A DNA stretch of 64,000 nucleotides from Saprospiraceae bacterium (GCA_016717265.1 JADKFX010000001.1:2430501-2494500), one strand, 5' to 3'. Shown: positions 43,489-52,971, counted from the stretch's first letter. Notes: generated from the sequence alone by a model not told the origin. Translations and numbers: made by a program.

Positions 43489-44325
43489 GATTTTTTCGAG
43501 CGCAAACCTTATCATAATTTTAATTGTCTTTTCAGGATTATTTGAAAATTTACCAGTAATACGGTTTGCTAATATGGCATTAATCGATAGGGCCTGATGA
43601 CCCATTAAGGTACTTAAACCATAAATCATAGAAGTCTCCATTTCAATATTGCTTATTTTGCCAATATTTGGAATATTCCAGCTTTCAATTTCAGACAGAA
43701 GGTTTGCTTGAGAAATCCTCGTAGGTCTGCCTTGCGGAGCATAAAAGCCAGCTGCTGTAACAGTGTTTCCTATACATACTGTTTCAGAATTAAAATGCTC
43801 TAATAATGCAGGATCCGCTCGGGTGATATGCAATCCTTGGAGTCCAGGAATGGTATGGGAGGATGACGGAATTTGCTTAAACGTTTGATTTGAGTCAGGG
43901 TAAAATGACAATGTATTGTCTAGCGCAATACAATAATCTGTAATTAATATTTGATCAATTTCAATTTCTCTTTGTATTGCACCTGATGTACCTAAGCGAA
44001 TAATCTTTAATTGTTGTGGATGCTTATGAGGTTGCCCGGTTTGTAAATCAATATTGAATAAAGCGTCAATTTCATTCAATACAATATCAATGTTGTCTGT
44101 GCCGATGCCTGTTGAAATGATACTCATCAATTGGCCTCCTAAATAGCCAGTGATAGTATGAAATTCGCGTGCTACAACTTCAGATTCAATTCGATCTAAA
44201 TACTTCGCTATAATTGAAACCCTTTCTGGGTCACCAACTGTTATTATGATTGGAGCAAGTTGTGATTTTTTTAGTTTAAGATGGTAAATGCTACCATCCT
44301 GATTTTGAATCCAGTTTGTTTTCAT
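43468..44325 (-). CDS. Nucleoside phosphorylase (PNP/UDP family)
   Basis: The 285-residue product has the phosphate-binding start IIITVGDPERV near residue 26, the STGIGTDNIDIVLNEI motif near 90, and the substrate segment ISNIEMETSMIYGLS near 226. It resembles uridine phosphorylase-type members, which split nucleosides with phosphate for salvage. It is divergent from the ArsC-like gene. The 3' 21 bp overlap the transaldolase gene on the other strand. Confidence 0.88.
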   Translation of the reverse strand: MKTNWIQNQDGSIYHLKLKKSQLAPIIITVGDPERVSIIAKYLDRIESEVVAREFHTITGYLGGQLMSIISTGIGTDNIDIVLNEIDALFNIDLQTGQPHKHPQQLKIIRLGTSGAIQREIEIDQILITDYCIALDNTLSFYPDSNQTFKQIPSSSHTIPGLQGLHITRADPALLEHFNSETVCIGNTVTAAGFYAPQGRPTRISQANLLSEIESWNIPNIGKISNIEMETSMIYGLSTLMGHQALSINAILANRITGKFSNNPEKTIKIMIRFALEKILSLFGQ

Positions 44326-44343
44326 ATTTTAATAAATTGCAGA

Positions 44344-44697
44344 ATGAATAAAAACAAAATATACCATTTAAGTCAATGTAGTACGTGTAAAAGGATACTC
44401 GGCAATATAAATTCCAGTTCCTGTGAATTGCAAGATATTAAACAAGATGCTATTCAAGCTAAAGAACTGGATGCAATGGCAAAAATTGTTGGATCATATG
44501 AAAAACTTTTTAGTAGGAAAGCCTTAAAATACAGAAGCCTGGGCTTGCATTTAAAAACACTTTCTGAAAAGGATTATCGCAAATATATTTTATCAGAATA
44601 CACGTTTCTAAAAAGACCAATCATACAAGTAGGAAATCAATTATTTATTGGAAATACAAAAGAGGTGGTAGCAGCCGCAAAAAAAGCTTTGGAATAA
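44344..44697 (+). CDS. ArsC/Spx-like protein
   Basis: The 117-residue product has a thioredoxin-like fold with the CxxC pair at C12 and C15 in QCSTCKR. The later segment SEYTFLKRPIIQVGNQLFIGN and the C-terminal VVAAAKKAL are typical of the ArsC/MgsR/Spx family. It may be an arsenate reductase or a redox regulator. No other arsenic gene is nearby, so the substrate is open. The start at 44344 is chosen because the longer frame from 44281 is unlike the family. Confidence 0.78.
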   Translation: MNKNKIYHLSQCSTCKRILGNINSSSCELQDIKQDAIQAKELDAMAKIVGSYEKLFSRKALKYRSLGLHLKTLSEKDYRKYILSEYTFLKRPIIQVGNQLFIGNTKEVVAAAKKALE

Positions 44698-44712
44698 AAT
44701 GAGTACTAGATA

Positions 44713-45204
44713 TTATTTACAATTTAAATAGATTTTTCCGGAATGTAAATCATTGCTGATATGACCGGCTTTATCTATCAAATTAATAATAAAATCTAAG
44801 GAATCTTTAGGATACTGGGGCGGATTGCTGCAAGGAGGAATATTATCTTTAAAAAGACAACAGCTTGTAAAAATTAAAATCGTTAGGACCCCTTTTTGTG
44901 TTTCTTTGTCAGAGGGAATTAAGTCAGGTATTTTATATTCATCTTGAATATTGCCAGTTCGGCCATCTATTACCCGAATATCTTTTCTCGAATCGCCACT
45001 TCCATACCCTAAATCACCATCTCCATCTTCAAAGCGAAATTGTAACCAAAGTGAATCCTGGTTTAAGTCCCCTTGTGTCATCTCCGTTTTGCTTACTCCA
45101 ATTAATTCGATTTTAGGGATCTCTGATCCATTCTCAGGTTTGGTACATCGTATACAAATACAACATGTTAAAAATAAAATAGAAAGATTTGAAAGTCGAT
45201 GCAT
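44713..45204 (-). CDS. Lipoprotein of unknown function
   Basis: The product begins MHRLSNLSILFLTCCICIRC, a lipoprotein signal. The mature part has LQFRFEDGDGDLGYGSGDS and IRVIDGRTGNIQDEYKIPDL, which suggests a beta-sandwich with a calcium-like acidic loop, plus several Cys near CCLFKDNIPPCSNP. I chose the ATG at 45202-45204 so that the signal peptide starts the protein. I do not recognise the family. It is divergent from the LuxE-like gene, 22 bp away. Confidence 0.65.
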   Translation of the reverse strand: MHRLSNLSILFLTCCICIRCTKPENGSEIPKIELIGVSKTEMTQGDLNQDSLWLQFRFEDGDGDLGYGSGDSRKDIRVIDGRTGNIQDEYKIPDLIPSDKETQKGVLTILIFTSCCLFKDNIPPCSNPPQYPKDSLDFIINLIDKAGHISNDLHSGKIYLNCK

Positions 45205-45226
45205 AGATTTACGACAATAACGAAAA

Positions 45227-46222
45227 ATGCAAAAAAGAATTACCCTGCAAGATAAAATATTAGACATGAATGATTTCAGTTTGCAGGAAATCATTTTGGA
45301 AGTATTTGACTATCAGTCGTTATTTAATCCGGTATACGCTGAATTTATTCGATTGCTGGGCAAATCAAAGGAATCTGTAAGAGCTCTTAATGAAATACCG
45401 TTTCTGCCAATTCAATTATTTAAGACCTTGGAAATTAAGACAGGGGAGTGGTCTGCTGAACAAACCTTTGAATCTAGCGGAACAGGACAACACGGTGTTT
45501 CAAAACATGCAATTGCTTCTTTAGATTTTTATCATAAAATTGCCCGACATTGTTTTCATATGCATTTTGGGTCAATTTTGCAATATGAATTTGTTGGACT
45601 CCTACCAAATTATTTGGAAAAACCAAATTCTTCCTTGGTTTCAATGCTCCAATTTTTTATAAATGAATCTAATGACATTTCTGAAAATTCATTTTTTTTA
45701 TACGATTTTTCTGCTTTAAATAGACATTTAAATGCGCTTAAAAAGGCTAAACGCAAAGTAATATTATTCGGGGTGAGTTTTGCATTGTTGGATTTTGTAG
45801 CAGAATACCAGATTGAATTTGAACAACTCATCATAATAGAAACTGGTGGAATGAAAAACCGACAAAGAATCATTGAACGAAGTGAATTATTAACTGCCTT
45901 GAAAAAGGGATTCCCACTTTCAAAAATAGTTTCAGAATACGGCATGACAGAAATGCTATCGCAAGCTTATGCACTGGATGCTATAGAATATCGCGGAACG
46001 CCATTTCTTAAATTTTTGATTTCTGATCCAACAGATCCAATGCAATTCTTAGAAACCGGTAGAAGGGGCATTATAAATGTTATGGATTTAGCAAATATTC
46101 ATTCCTGCTCATTTTTGCAAACAGAAGATATAGGGATACTCAATGAAAATGGTAATTTGCAAGTATTGGGGCGATTTAATCCAGAAGATACTCGGGGTTG
46201 TGTACAAATGTATGAAGGCTAA
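45227..46222 (+). CDS. LuxE/PaaK-like acyltransferase
   Basis: The 331-residue product resembles the acyl-protein synthetase (LuxE) branch of the adenylate-forming fold. ESSGTGQHGVSKH near residue 82 is the ATP/thioester loop, and VSEYGMTEMLSQAYALD near 228 is the adenylation core. The C-terminus is short, as in the stand-alone Bacteroidota forms. It may activate an acyl or carboxyl group, perhaps in lipid or surface modification. The partner is unknown. The N-terminal KILDMNDFSLQEIILEVFDYQ supports the chosen start. Confidence 0.82.
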   Translation: MQKRITLQDKILDMNDFSLQEIILEVFDYQSLFNPVYAEFIRLLGKSKESVRALNEIPFLPIQLFKTLEIKTGEWSAEQTFESSGTGQHGVSKHAIASLDFYHKIARHCFHMHFGSILQYEFVGLLPNYLEKPNSSLVSMLQFFINESNDISENSFFLYDFSALNRHLNALKKAKRKVILFGVSFALLDFVAEYQIEFEQLIIIETGGMKNRQRIIERSELLTALKKGFPLSKIVSEYGMTEMLSQAYALDAIEYRGTPFLKFLISDPTDPMQFLETGRRGIINVMDLANIHSCSFLQTEDIGILNENGNLQVLGRFNPEDTRGCVQMYEG

Positions 46223-46284
46223 GATTTTGTATTAAATATCATTGCATTAATAAATTGGAGTACTCAATGTATTATTAAATTCAA

Positions 46285-47703
46285 TTATTTTAAAAATCCT
46301 TCCGTAATCCAGTCTGCAAGTAATTGTCTGTTTTTAGGATAAAGAATTCTTTTTTGATCTTCAGGATTATGAATATTTGCTAGCTCTACAAAAATAGGTT
46401 CTGGGTCAGAGTTTCTAACTACATAAAGTGGTCTTGAACTGACAGTGCCTTTGTAGCATTCATTTTTTCTACAAATTTTGTATTTTTCTTCAAATACATT
46501 TTGTATATCAAGAGCTTTATTTTTACTAATAGTACTTTCAGATTGATAATAGAAAAATACATCTTGCCTGCTTTCTTCACTTTGTGCATCAATATGAAGT
46601 GAAACCATCCATTGTTTAGCAATCCCTTTTTTCTTGTGTTTCGAGTATAATTTATTAACTTTTGAAATGCCTTGCTTTAGCCTCTTTTTTTGGCTCAAAG
46701 GAATTTCATGACCACCCATACTGGTTTCATCTTTATCACAATCCAGGTACATTTCATCTCGAATGCCGTCGTTTTTATCTTCTACAATAATATAAACGCT
46801 TGCGCCTTTTTCCATTAAATTTTTTGCCAATCGCAAACTTACATCATATGCATATTCATCTTCACAAATGGTGTATTTGCCATCCACATTTTTTGCAATA
46901 GCTCCAGGATCAGGACCACCATGCCCTGGTACTATATAAAATACCTGATCGTTCAGTTCGTCTGTGACAATATCTACGGATTCATATTTGTTTCCAAAAA
47001 GTGGTACGTTTAAAGATTTTGCAGATACTTTTTTAATTAAATTACCTTCAGATTTAAGAGACGTGAATCGCTCCCGCAATGAATTAACTTCTGCATCTGT
47101 CATTTTATAATCAGCCACCAACTTCGACTTCATTGTACTCATAGAGGCGACAAGAAATTGCTTTCTTGGGTCATCTTCTGGAATGCTTTTTACACTTTGT
47201 GTTGTTGATGAATTGGAAAGTATTATTTTCGAAGAATTCGCTAACTGGTTATTTGATTTCTCGTTGATTTGAATGGGGACCCATAGTTTTCCATCTTTTT
47301 TATAATCTGTTTTTCGGATTTTCTTCTTTGTTAATACAAGATTGTATTCTTCAATCTGTTTTGCAGTTTCTAAATTCTTATTTCCAATACTTGTACGAAT
47401 ACTCTTTCCATCGTATTTTAAAACTTCAATCGGGAGTTTATACAATTTGTTTTTGCTTAAACTTGTATTCTGCTTCAAACTATTAATCTCATAAAATAAG
47501 GCTACATTATCTGGATCCTGAATTAATTTATAATTTCTTAATAAACTATAAACCCCTTGACCTTCGCTCGGTTTTACTTTTAAATACTGAATAGTTTTTT
47601 TGGATTTCGAGGACTTATTCGATTTTATAGGTTTCGGCGATGCCTGTATGGAAACACCAATCAACAGAATGGTCCAAAGGATAAGTTGCTTTCTTAAGGA
47701 CAT
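46285..47703 (-). CDS. N-acetylmuramoyl-L-alanine amidase
   Basis: The 472-residue product has a signal peptide (ILWTILLIGVSIQASP). A LysM-like segment (GVYSLLRNYKLIQDPDNVALFYEIN) follows, then a linker, then an Amidase_3 domain with the zinc ligands in VPGHGGPDPGAIA and VSLHIDAQ, plus the catalytic Glu in the final ELANIHNPED region. It cleaves the bond between muramic acid and the peptide and acts in the periplasm, for example during cell separation. A -7 box TATATTTG on the minus strand lies 19-26 bp upstream of the start, giving a very short leader. Confidence 0.9.
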   Translation of the reverse strand: MSLRKQLILWTILLIGVSIQASPKPIKSNKSSKSKKTIQYLKVKPSEGQGVYSLLRNYKLIQDPDNVALFYEINSLKQNTSLSKNKLYKLPIEVLKYDGKSIRTSIGNKNLETAKQIEEYNLVLTKKKIRKTDYKKDGKLWVPIQINEKSNNQLANSSKIILSNSSTTQSVKSIPEDDPRKQFLVASMSTMKSKLVADYKMTDAEVNSLRERFTSLKSEGNLIKKVSAKSLNVPLFGNKYESVDIVTDELNDQVFYIVPGHGGPDPGAIAKNVDGKYTICEDEYAYDVSLRLAKNLMEKGASVYIIVEDKNDGIRDEMYLDCDKDETSMGGHEIPLSQKKRLKQGISKVNKLYSKHKKKGIAKQWMVSLHIDAQSEESRQDVFFYYQSESTISKNKALDIQNVFEEKYKICRKNECYKGTVSSRPLYVVRNSDPEPIFVELANIHNPEDQKRILYPKNRQLLADWITEGFLK

Positions 47704-47721
47704 AGACTAGGATTTAAGGAA

Positions 47722-47729
47722 CAAATATA
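47722..47729 (-). promoter_or_regulatory. -7 box of the amidase promoter
   Basis: The minus strand reads TATATTTG, a perfect TAnnTTTG box. The start of the mRNA would fall near 47715, about 12 bases before the start codon. No TTG lies at the -33 position. Confidence 0.45.
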
Positions 47730-47837
47730 TTATAAAATATTATAATATGTATATACCTGATAGATAATTTAATATATGTTAATAAATTTTATAATATAAA
47801 TGCTTGAAAATCAAGCTTATCTTTATACATTTATTCC

Positions 47838-48482
47838 ATGTTTAAATCTTTATTAAGAAAAGAATTTCTTTTTGAATGGCGAAGTTTATACCAAATAGGA
47901 GGCCTCCTGAGCTTTTTAATTGGTGTAGCCTATTTAGTCTATTTTTTTTCTGGAGAGATAAATGCCAGGCACTGGAATCTTATGTATTGGATTATTTTTC
48001 TGTTTTTAAGCTTTTTTGGAGCAGCCAGAGCTTATGAAGATGATAATAACAGATTTAAAATTTATACACATCAATTGAGCTCCCCATTATTGCTCTTCTT
48101 GACAAAATCGTTTTATTTATTTCTTTCCCTGTCTGTGTTTGGACTTTTGTTAAATTTTATATTAAATGGACTCTTACCAATTCAAAATGGATTTAATATC
48201 TCCTGGATAATTGTATTATTAGCAGTTTGCTTGGGATTTGCTCTATTAACTGCTTTTACGTCATTTCTTTCTAGCCATGGCCAAACAAAGCAAGTACTTA
48301 TGGTAGTCATTAGCTTACCTCTTTGTTTTCCACTGATCGGAATGGCTTTTTCATTTACCCTTGATATTTTATCAGGCCAAAGCTTGGCTGCCATTTATCC
48401 TAAATTATATCCAATTTTTGCAATTGATTTATTAGCCATGGCATTAGTCTCTTTACTCTTACCTTTGAGCTGGAAAAATTAA
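47838..48482 (+). CDS. ccmB: Heme exporter protein CcmB
   Basis: The 214-residue product has six transmembrane helices and the CcmB pattern (LRKEFLFEWRSLYQIGGLLSF and the later ILSGQSLAAIYPKLYPI). CcmB is the membrane part of the CcmAB transporter needed for heme delivery to apocytochrome c in the periplasm. The ccmC gene follows after 2 bp and ccmD after that, so this is a ccmBCD operon; ccmA is not in the window. Confidence 0.9.
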   Translation: MFKSLLRKEFLFEWRSLYQIGGLLSFLIGVAYLVYFFSGEINARHWNLMYWIIFLFLSFFGAARAYEDDNNRFKIYTHQLSSPLLLFLTKSFYLFLSLSVFGLLLNFILNGLLPIQNGFNISWIIVLLAVCLGFALLTAFTSFLSSHGQTKQVLMVVISLPLCFPLIGMAFSFTLDILSGQSLAAIYPKLYPIFAIDLLAMALVSLLLPLSWKN

Positions 48483-48484
48483 CT

Positions 48485-49579
48485 ATGACTGAACGACATA
48501 TGTGGTGGAAAGCATTAGGCGTTATTTTAATGCTGATAGTTTTGACAAAAGGTTTATTGACACCTTTAAAACACGGAATTGTAGATATTCACCCAGACCG
48601 ATTTAATGCAGGAAAGGAAGTCCGTTTTGAGGTAACTGCATATAATTCGCATTACATTTCCCATCCAGACCAAATCAATGTGTATTTGAAGCACGTTGGG
48701 GACTCAAAGCAAAAGGAAAGGAGTGTTGATTTTATTTTAAAGTCAAAGCTTGTAAAACCTTTGAATGAAAATCAGATTGAAGTCCAGTTCGACTTACCAG
48801 CTCATTTGCCAGATTCAAGAAAATTGGCTTTGTTTACGGTGATTGTTGAAAGTCCATATGATGGAGCAGCCGCAATTCCCTCTAAAATCATTATACAACA
48901 AGATAGTATCAATCTAGAAAATGGTATCCAGGCATGGTCCGTAACGGATAAGCCGAATTTTCATTTGCCAAATAAGTTCGATTTCCCTTACCGCAATATA
49001 TTGGTCGAGACTATCAGAAATACATTTTTTCATGTGTCTTTATGGTTTGCAATGTTTTTATTGTTTGGAATGTCCGTTTATTATAGTATTAAATTCCTAC
49101 GCTATAATATTCCAGATGCTGATATGAGGGCCTTTGCATTAGTTCGTACAGGTTTATTATTCGGCATTCTAGGATGTTTGACGGGTTCATTATGGGCACG
49201 ATATACCTGGGAAACCTGGTGGACATCAGATATTAAGTTAAATATGGCGGCGTTAACCATCCTTATTTACCTATCTTATTTAGTTCTTAGAGCGTCTATT
49301 GAAGATAAAGACCGGAAGGCCAGAATTTCATCGGCTTATAATATTTTTGCTTTGGTGGCTGTAATCCCATTGATTTTTGTCTTACCAAGATTAACCGATA
49401 GCCTGCATCCTGGAAATGGTGGAAATCCTGCTATCGGTGCAGACGATATGGACAATGCCTTAAGAATCATTTTTTATCCTGCCGTTTTGGCCTTTATGTT
49501 AATTGGATTATGGATGGCAAGTTTGCTTTATCGGTCCGATAAAATTTCGAATTTCATTGAGGAGAAGTATAATAATTAG
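48485..49579 (+). CDS. ccmC: CcmC-like heme-handling protein with periplasmic insertion
   Basis: The C-terminal two thirds matches CcmC: NILVETIRNTFFHVSLWFAM, then the tryptophan-rich WWD-type loop SLWARYTWETWWTSDIKLN, then LPRLTDSLHPGNGGNP. The N-terminal helix (WWKALGVILMLIVLTKGLLTPLK) is followed by about 150 residues of beta-rich sequence (FNAGKEVRFEVTAYNSHY, VYLKHVGDSKQ) that do not occur in the usual 220-230 residue CcmC. The insertion should face the periplasm and looks like an Ig-like fold. CcmC binds and passes heme to CcmE. Confidence 0.9.
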   Translation: MTERHMWWKALGVILMLIVLTKGLLTPLKHGIVDIHPDRFNAGKEVRFEVTAYNSHYISHPDQINVYLKHVGDSKQKERSVDFILKSKLVKPLNENQIEVQFDLPAHLPDSRKLALFTVIVESPYDGAAAIPSKIIIQQDSINLENGIQAWSVTDKPNFHLPNKFDFPYRNILVETIRNTFFHVSLWFAMFLLFGMSVYYSIKFLRYNIPDADMRAFALVRTGLLFGILGCLTGSLWARYTWETWWTSDIKLNMAALTILIYLSYLVLRASIEDKDRKARISSAYNIFALVAVIPLIFVLPRLTDSLHPGNGGNPAIGADDMDNALRIIFYPAVLAFMLIGLWMASLLYRSDKISNFIEEKYNN

Positions 49580-49656
49580 GAATTTCTTTCGTCAATTGAA
49601 GAATTAAGCTCAATTTCGCAGCAGATTTTATAAAATTAAAAATCAAGATTAACTAC

Positions 49657-49848
49657 ATGAAATTATTAGGATTAATCAGTTTAGTTGAAAGTCCGATTGC
49701 AGGCGATTTCATGCGGGAAACAGGTAAAATCAATGTGGTATTTGGCGTTTTAACAATCATTTTTATAGGCATTGCGTTATTTTTAATACACCTTGAATTA
49801 AAAATACGTAGAATCGAAAAAAGAATTAACAATGACGAAAACAAATAA
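49657..49848 (+). CDS. ccmD: CcmD family protein
   Basis: The 63-residue product has one membrane span (VVFGVLTIIFIGIALFLI) and a basic C-terminal helix (ELKIRRIEKRINN). This is the CcmD layout that supports CcmABC heme export. Its last 17 bp overlap the start of the glutamate dehydrogenase gene, so the two are probably cotranscribed. Confidence 0.78.
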   Translation: MKLLGLISLVESPIAGDFMRETGKINVVFGVLTIIFIGIALFLIHLELKIRRIEKRINNDENK

Positions 49849-51253
49849 TGGATCCTTTTTAGAAAGTGTAAACCGAAATTTTGACAGAGCAGCAAGTTTT
49901 ACTGATATTTCAGAAGGAATTTTAGAACAAATTAAAGCTTGCAATGCTGTATATGAAATGAAATTTCCAGTCAGAATTGGAGATAAAATTCAAGTAATTC
50001 AGGCATTTCGGGCACAACATAGCCACCATAGATTACCTACAAAAGGAGGGATTCGATATAATGAGCATGTTGATAAGGAAGAAGTAGAAGCGTTAGCTGC
50101 ATTGATGACCTATAAATGCGCAATAGTAGATGTTCCTTTTGGAGGTGCAAAAGGAGGTGTTAAAATCAATCCCAGAGAATATACTGAAGAACAACTTGAG
50201 CGCATTACCAGAAGATATACAACAGAACTAATACGGAAAAATTTTATTGGACCTGGTATTGATGTTCCAGCACCTGATTATGGTACAGGGCCTCGTGAAA
50301 TGGCCTGGATTTATGATACTTATCTTACGTTTAAAGGGGGAGACATTGATGCTGCAGGATGCGTTACTGGAAAACCTGTCAATCAAAATGGTATCCGGGG
50401 ACGGAATGAAGCTACTGGTCGAGGTGTTTTTTACGGTTTAAGAGAATTGTGTGACACCGATGATGCAATGCAAAAAGTTGGTTTGGACAAAGGATTAGCT
50501 GGAAAGAAAGTCGTAATTCAGGGATTGGGAAATGTGGGTTCCTTTACGGGTTCTATTATGCAGGATGAAGGAGATATTAAAATCATTGCAGTATCAGAAT
50601 ATGAAGGTTCTATTTATAATGAAAATGGTATCAATATAACTGAATTATTGACTTATCGTAAAGAAAATGGGTCGATTCTTGGGTTCCCGGGAAGTAAGAC
50701 CTTGCCTTCTAAAGAAGCAGCACTAGAATTGGAATGTGACATTTTAATTCCAGCAGCATTAGAAAATCAAATAACGATTGAAAATGCGAACAAGATTCAA
50801 GCAAAAATCATTGGAGAAGCAGCGAATGGGCCTATATCTGCCGACGCAGAGGAAATTTTAAATAAAAAAGGAATTATCATTGTTCCAGATATGTTTTTAA
50901 ATGCTGGCGGGGTTACTGTATCCTATTTTGAATGGCTAAAGAACCTGTCACATATGCGTTTTGGTCGTATGGAAAAACGTTTCGATTCAAATACCTATTC
51001 TAATTTTGTTGGTTTGATAGAAAAACTTACTGCTAAAAAAATCGGACTTAGGGAACGTGAATTTTTAACAAAAGGGGCAGATGAGATTGATTTAGTGCGA
51101 TCTGGATTAGAAGAAACTATGGTTACTTCTTTCCAGCAAATTTGGGAAACTTATAAGGAAAACAATAAAATAGATGGCCTGAGAAGTGCTGCGTTTGTTT
51201 GTGCTTTAAATAAAATATCAAACGATTATTCAAGTCTTGGAATTTTTCCATAG
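49832..51253 (+). CDS. gdhA: Glutamate/Leu/Phe/Val dehydrogenase family protein
   Basis: The 473-residue product starts MTKTNNGSFLESVNRNFDRA. It shows LPTKGGIRYNEHV near residue 70, KCAIVDVPFGGAKGGVKI with the catalytic Lys near 97, PAPDYGTGPREMAWI, and the Rossmann loop VVIQGLGNVGSFTG near 228. It links glutamate and 2-oxoglutarate with ammonium, so it joins nitrogen assimilation with the citric acid cycle. The close ccmD overlap is a co-expression signal, not a functional one. Confidence 0.94.
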   Translation: MTKTNNGSFLESVNRNFDRAASFTDISEGILEQIKACNAVYEMKFPVRIGDKIQVIQAFRAQHSHHRLPTKGGIRYNEHVDKEEVEALAALMTYKCAIVDVPFGGAKGGVKINPREYTEEQLERITRRYTTELIRKNFIGPGIDVPAPDYGTGPREMAWIYDTYLTFKGGDIDAAGCVTGKPVNQNGIRGRNEATGRGVFYGLRELCDTDDAMQKVGLDKGLAGKKVVIQGLGNVGSFTGSIMQDEGDIKIIAVSEYEGSIYNENGINITELLTYRKENGSILGFPGSKTLPSKEAALELECDILIPAALENQITIENANKIQAKIIGEAANGPISADAEEILNKKGIIIVPDMFLNAGGVTVSYFEWLKNLSHMRFGRMEKRFDSNTYSNFVGLIEKLTAKKIGLREREFLTKGADEIDLVRSGLEETMVTSFQQIWETYKENNKIDGLRSAAFVCALNKISNDYSSLGIFP

Positions 51254-51360
51254 GATTTAGCTTTCCTTATTTTGTTTATACGCTAAGCTAAATTCATTGA
51301 TTTAGGTCTCTTTAGAAACTTAAATACTTGATTATTAGTATACTTGCTTTTAAATCTAGT

Positions 51361-51389
51361 CTAAGCTTGAAGCTTAGGGCTTGTTTTTT
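51361..51389 (+). terminator. Intrinsic terminator of gdhA
   Basis: CTAAGCTTGAAGCTTAG (51361-51377) is a 7-bp perfect stem with a 3-base loop, followed 6 bases later by a run of six T (51384-51389). It lies 107 bp past the gdhA stop. Confidence 0.5.
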
Positions 51390-51554
51390 CCCATTTTTGT
51401 TAGAAATTGGATATTTACACGTAACCATATAACCATTTTATCCATTTTTCCAGTCCAATTAAACTTCATTAAAATTGGAATTCCTAACTACTTTTATATT
51501 GTGATTTAACATTTTATTGGCAAAAAAATATTTCTAATAAATTCCGTTAAATAC

Positions 51555-51567
51555 AGAATATTATTCT
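51555..51567. promoter_or_regulatory. Candidate Lrp operator
   Basis: AGAATATTATTCT is a perfect 13-bp palindrome with one central base, 55 bases upstream of the Lrp-family gene start. Lrp regulators often bind their own promoters at such AT-rich palindromes. That this one is bound is inference. Confidence 0.45.
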
Positions 51568-51622
51568 ATCTTAGCCATTGAAAGTACGTGTTTTCAATTT
51601 TATATTTTATAAATACTGATTT

Positions 51623-52105
51623 ATGGCAGACAAATTGGATAAAATCGATGTTAAAATTCTAAACTTACTCCAGGAAAATAGTAAGATTACAAATCTTGAG
51701 CTATCTAGAAAAATTGGATTATCACCAGCTCCTACTTTGGAACGTGTAAAAAAGCTCGAGCAATTAGAAGTTATAGAGAGCTATCATGCTAAAGTCAATC
51801 CCAACAAAGTGCAATTAAGCATTAGCACCTTTGTTTTAGTCAACTTAGCTTGGAACAAAACACGCGCTATGGAAAGTTTTGTTGAGAAAATTAAAAATAT
51901 TGAAGAAGTTACGGATTGCTATGTAATTACAGGTGATGCAGATATCCTTATGAAAATAGTTTGCAAAGACATTCAATCTTATGAAATGTTATTGTTTAAA
52001 AAACTTTCAGCTATTGAAGAAGTCGAACGTTTAAAAACCTTAATGAATCTATCTGTTGTAAAATCTTCTAATAAACTACCCATTCATATTGAAGATTTAG
52101 ATTAA
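51623..52105 (+). CDS. Lrp/AsnC family transcriptional regulator
   Basis: The 160-residue product has the N-terminal winged helix-turn-helix KIDVKILNLLQENSKITNLELSRKIGLSPAPTLERVKKLE and a C-terminal RAM (ACT-like) domain (TFVLVNLAWNKTRA to VERLKTLM). Lrp family members respond to amino acids. The neighbouring glutamate dehydrogenase may be a target, but nothing shows this directly. The start is at 51623 and an AT-rich palindrome lies upstream. Confidence 0.92.
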   Translation: MADKLDKIDVKILNLLQENSKITNLELSRKIGLSPAPTLERVKKLEQLEVIESYHAKVNPNKVQLSISTFVLVNLAWNKTRAMESFVEKIKNIEEVTDCYVITGDADILMKIVCKDIQSYEMLLFKKLSAIEEVERLKTLMNLSVVKSSNKLPIHIEDLD

Positions 52106-52143
52106 TAATTATACACCATCGGATTTTTAATTTCAATCTAGCC

Positions 52144-52935
52144 ATGGCATTTGAATCCGGTCTATTGTGGAAATTAAGTTTTAAGAATACACTGAATTCT
52201 TATCTATTTGGCACGATTCATTTGAATAGTTCTATTCTGAATGATAATCGCATTTTATTTTCAAGTTTGTTAAATCAATGCAATGCATTTGCTGCTGAAA
52301 TTGATATGGACAAAATGGAATTTAGTAACATGCAGTCTTATTTTAGATTGCCTGATGGTCAAAATTGGAAAGAGGCATTTAAGAATAATCAATGGGATAA
52401 AATGCAATCAATCTCTAAAAAATTATTTCATCTGGATCTTGACCAATTTTCAACTATTTATCCGCTGCTGTTAATTAATCAATTAAGTTTACAGTTGATT
52501 GGAAGACAACAAGAAAAATCATTAGATCAAATACTTTGGGAAATGGCTACAGAAGCCGGTTTAGAAAAAATCGGATTGGAAGATTTTCATCAACATTTTA
52601 GTATGATTGAGGAAATTAAATTGTCAGATCAATTAAAAATGTTGAAAGATTTATTCTCAAATCTGCACAGTTCACGTAAATTGTATTTGAAAATGATATC
52701 AGATTATCAAAAACAGGATAATCGATCTATCTATCATATAAGCAGAAAAATGTTGGGTAAATATCGAACGATTATGCTGATTCATAGAAATCATATAATT
52801 TCGAATCGAATTGTAGAAATTGGAGCCTCTAAAACATGTTTCTTTACCTGCGGTGCCGGACATTTATATGGGAATCAAGGAGTGCTAAGAAACTTGAAAA
52901 AACAAGGGATAAAATTGCAACCTGTAAACATTTAG
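52144..52935 (+). CDS. TraB/GumN family protein
   Basis: The 263-residue product opens with the TraB/GumN pattern SGLLWKLSFKNTLNSYLFGTIHLN, with the GTIH motif near residue 22. It ends with a second conserved motif, TCGAGHLYGNQGVLRNLKKQG. The family is thought to be a metal-dependent protease or a haloduracin-type clan in membranes, but here no signal peptide or membrane helix is obvious. It follows the Lrp gene by 38 bp. Confidence 0.85.
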   Translation: MAFESGLLWKLSFKNTLNSYLFGTIHLNSSILNDNRILFSSLLNQCNAFAAEIDMDKMEFSNMQSYFRLPDGQNWKEAFKNNQWDKMQSISKKLFHLDLDQFSTIYPLLLINQLSLQLIGRQQEKSLDQILWEMATEAGLEKIGLEDFHQHFSMIEEIKLSDQLKMLKDLFSNLHSSRKLYLKMISDYQKQDNRSIYHISRKMLGKYRTIMLIHRNHIISNRIVEIGASKTCFFTCGAGHLYGNQGVLRNLKKQGIKLQPVNI

Positions 52936-52971
52936 TTTGTTATCCATTACATTCATTCAGTGTAATTTAAG

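Larger units (their letters stand above)
51254..51622. other. Intergenic stretch with terminator and operator
   Basis: These 369 bases contain the gdhA terminator (51361-51389) and a palindrome near the Lrp start (51555-51567). No other structure or frame is convincing. Confidence 0.6.
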
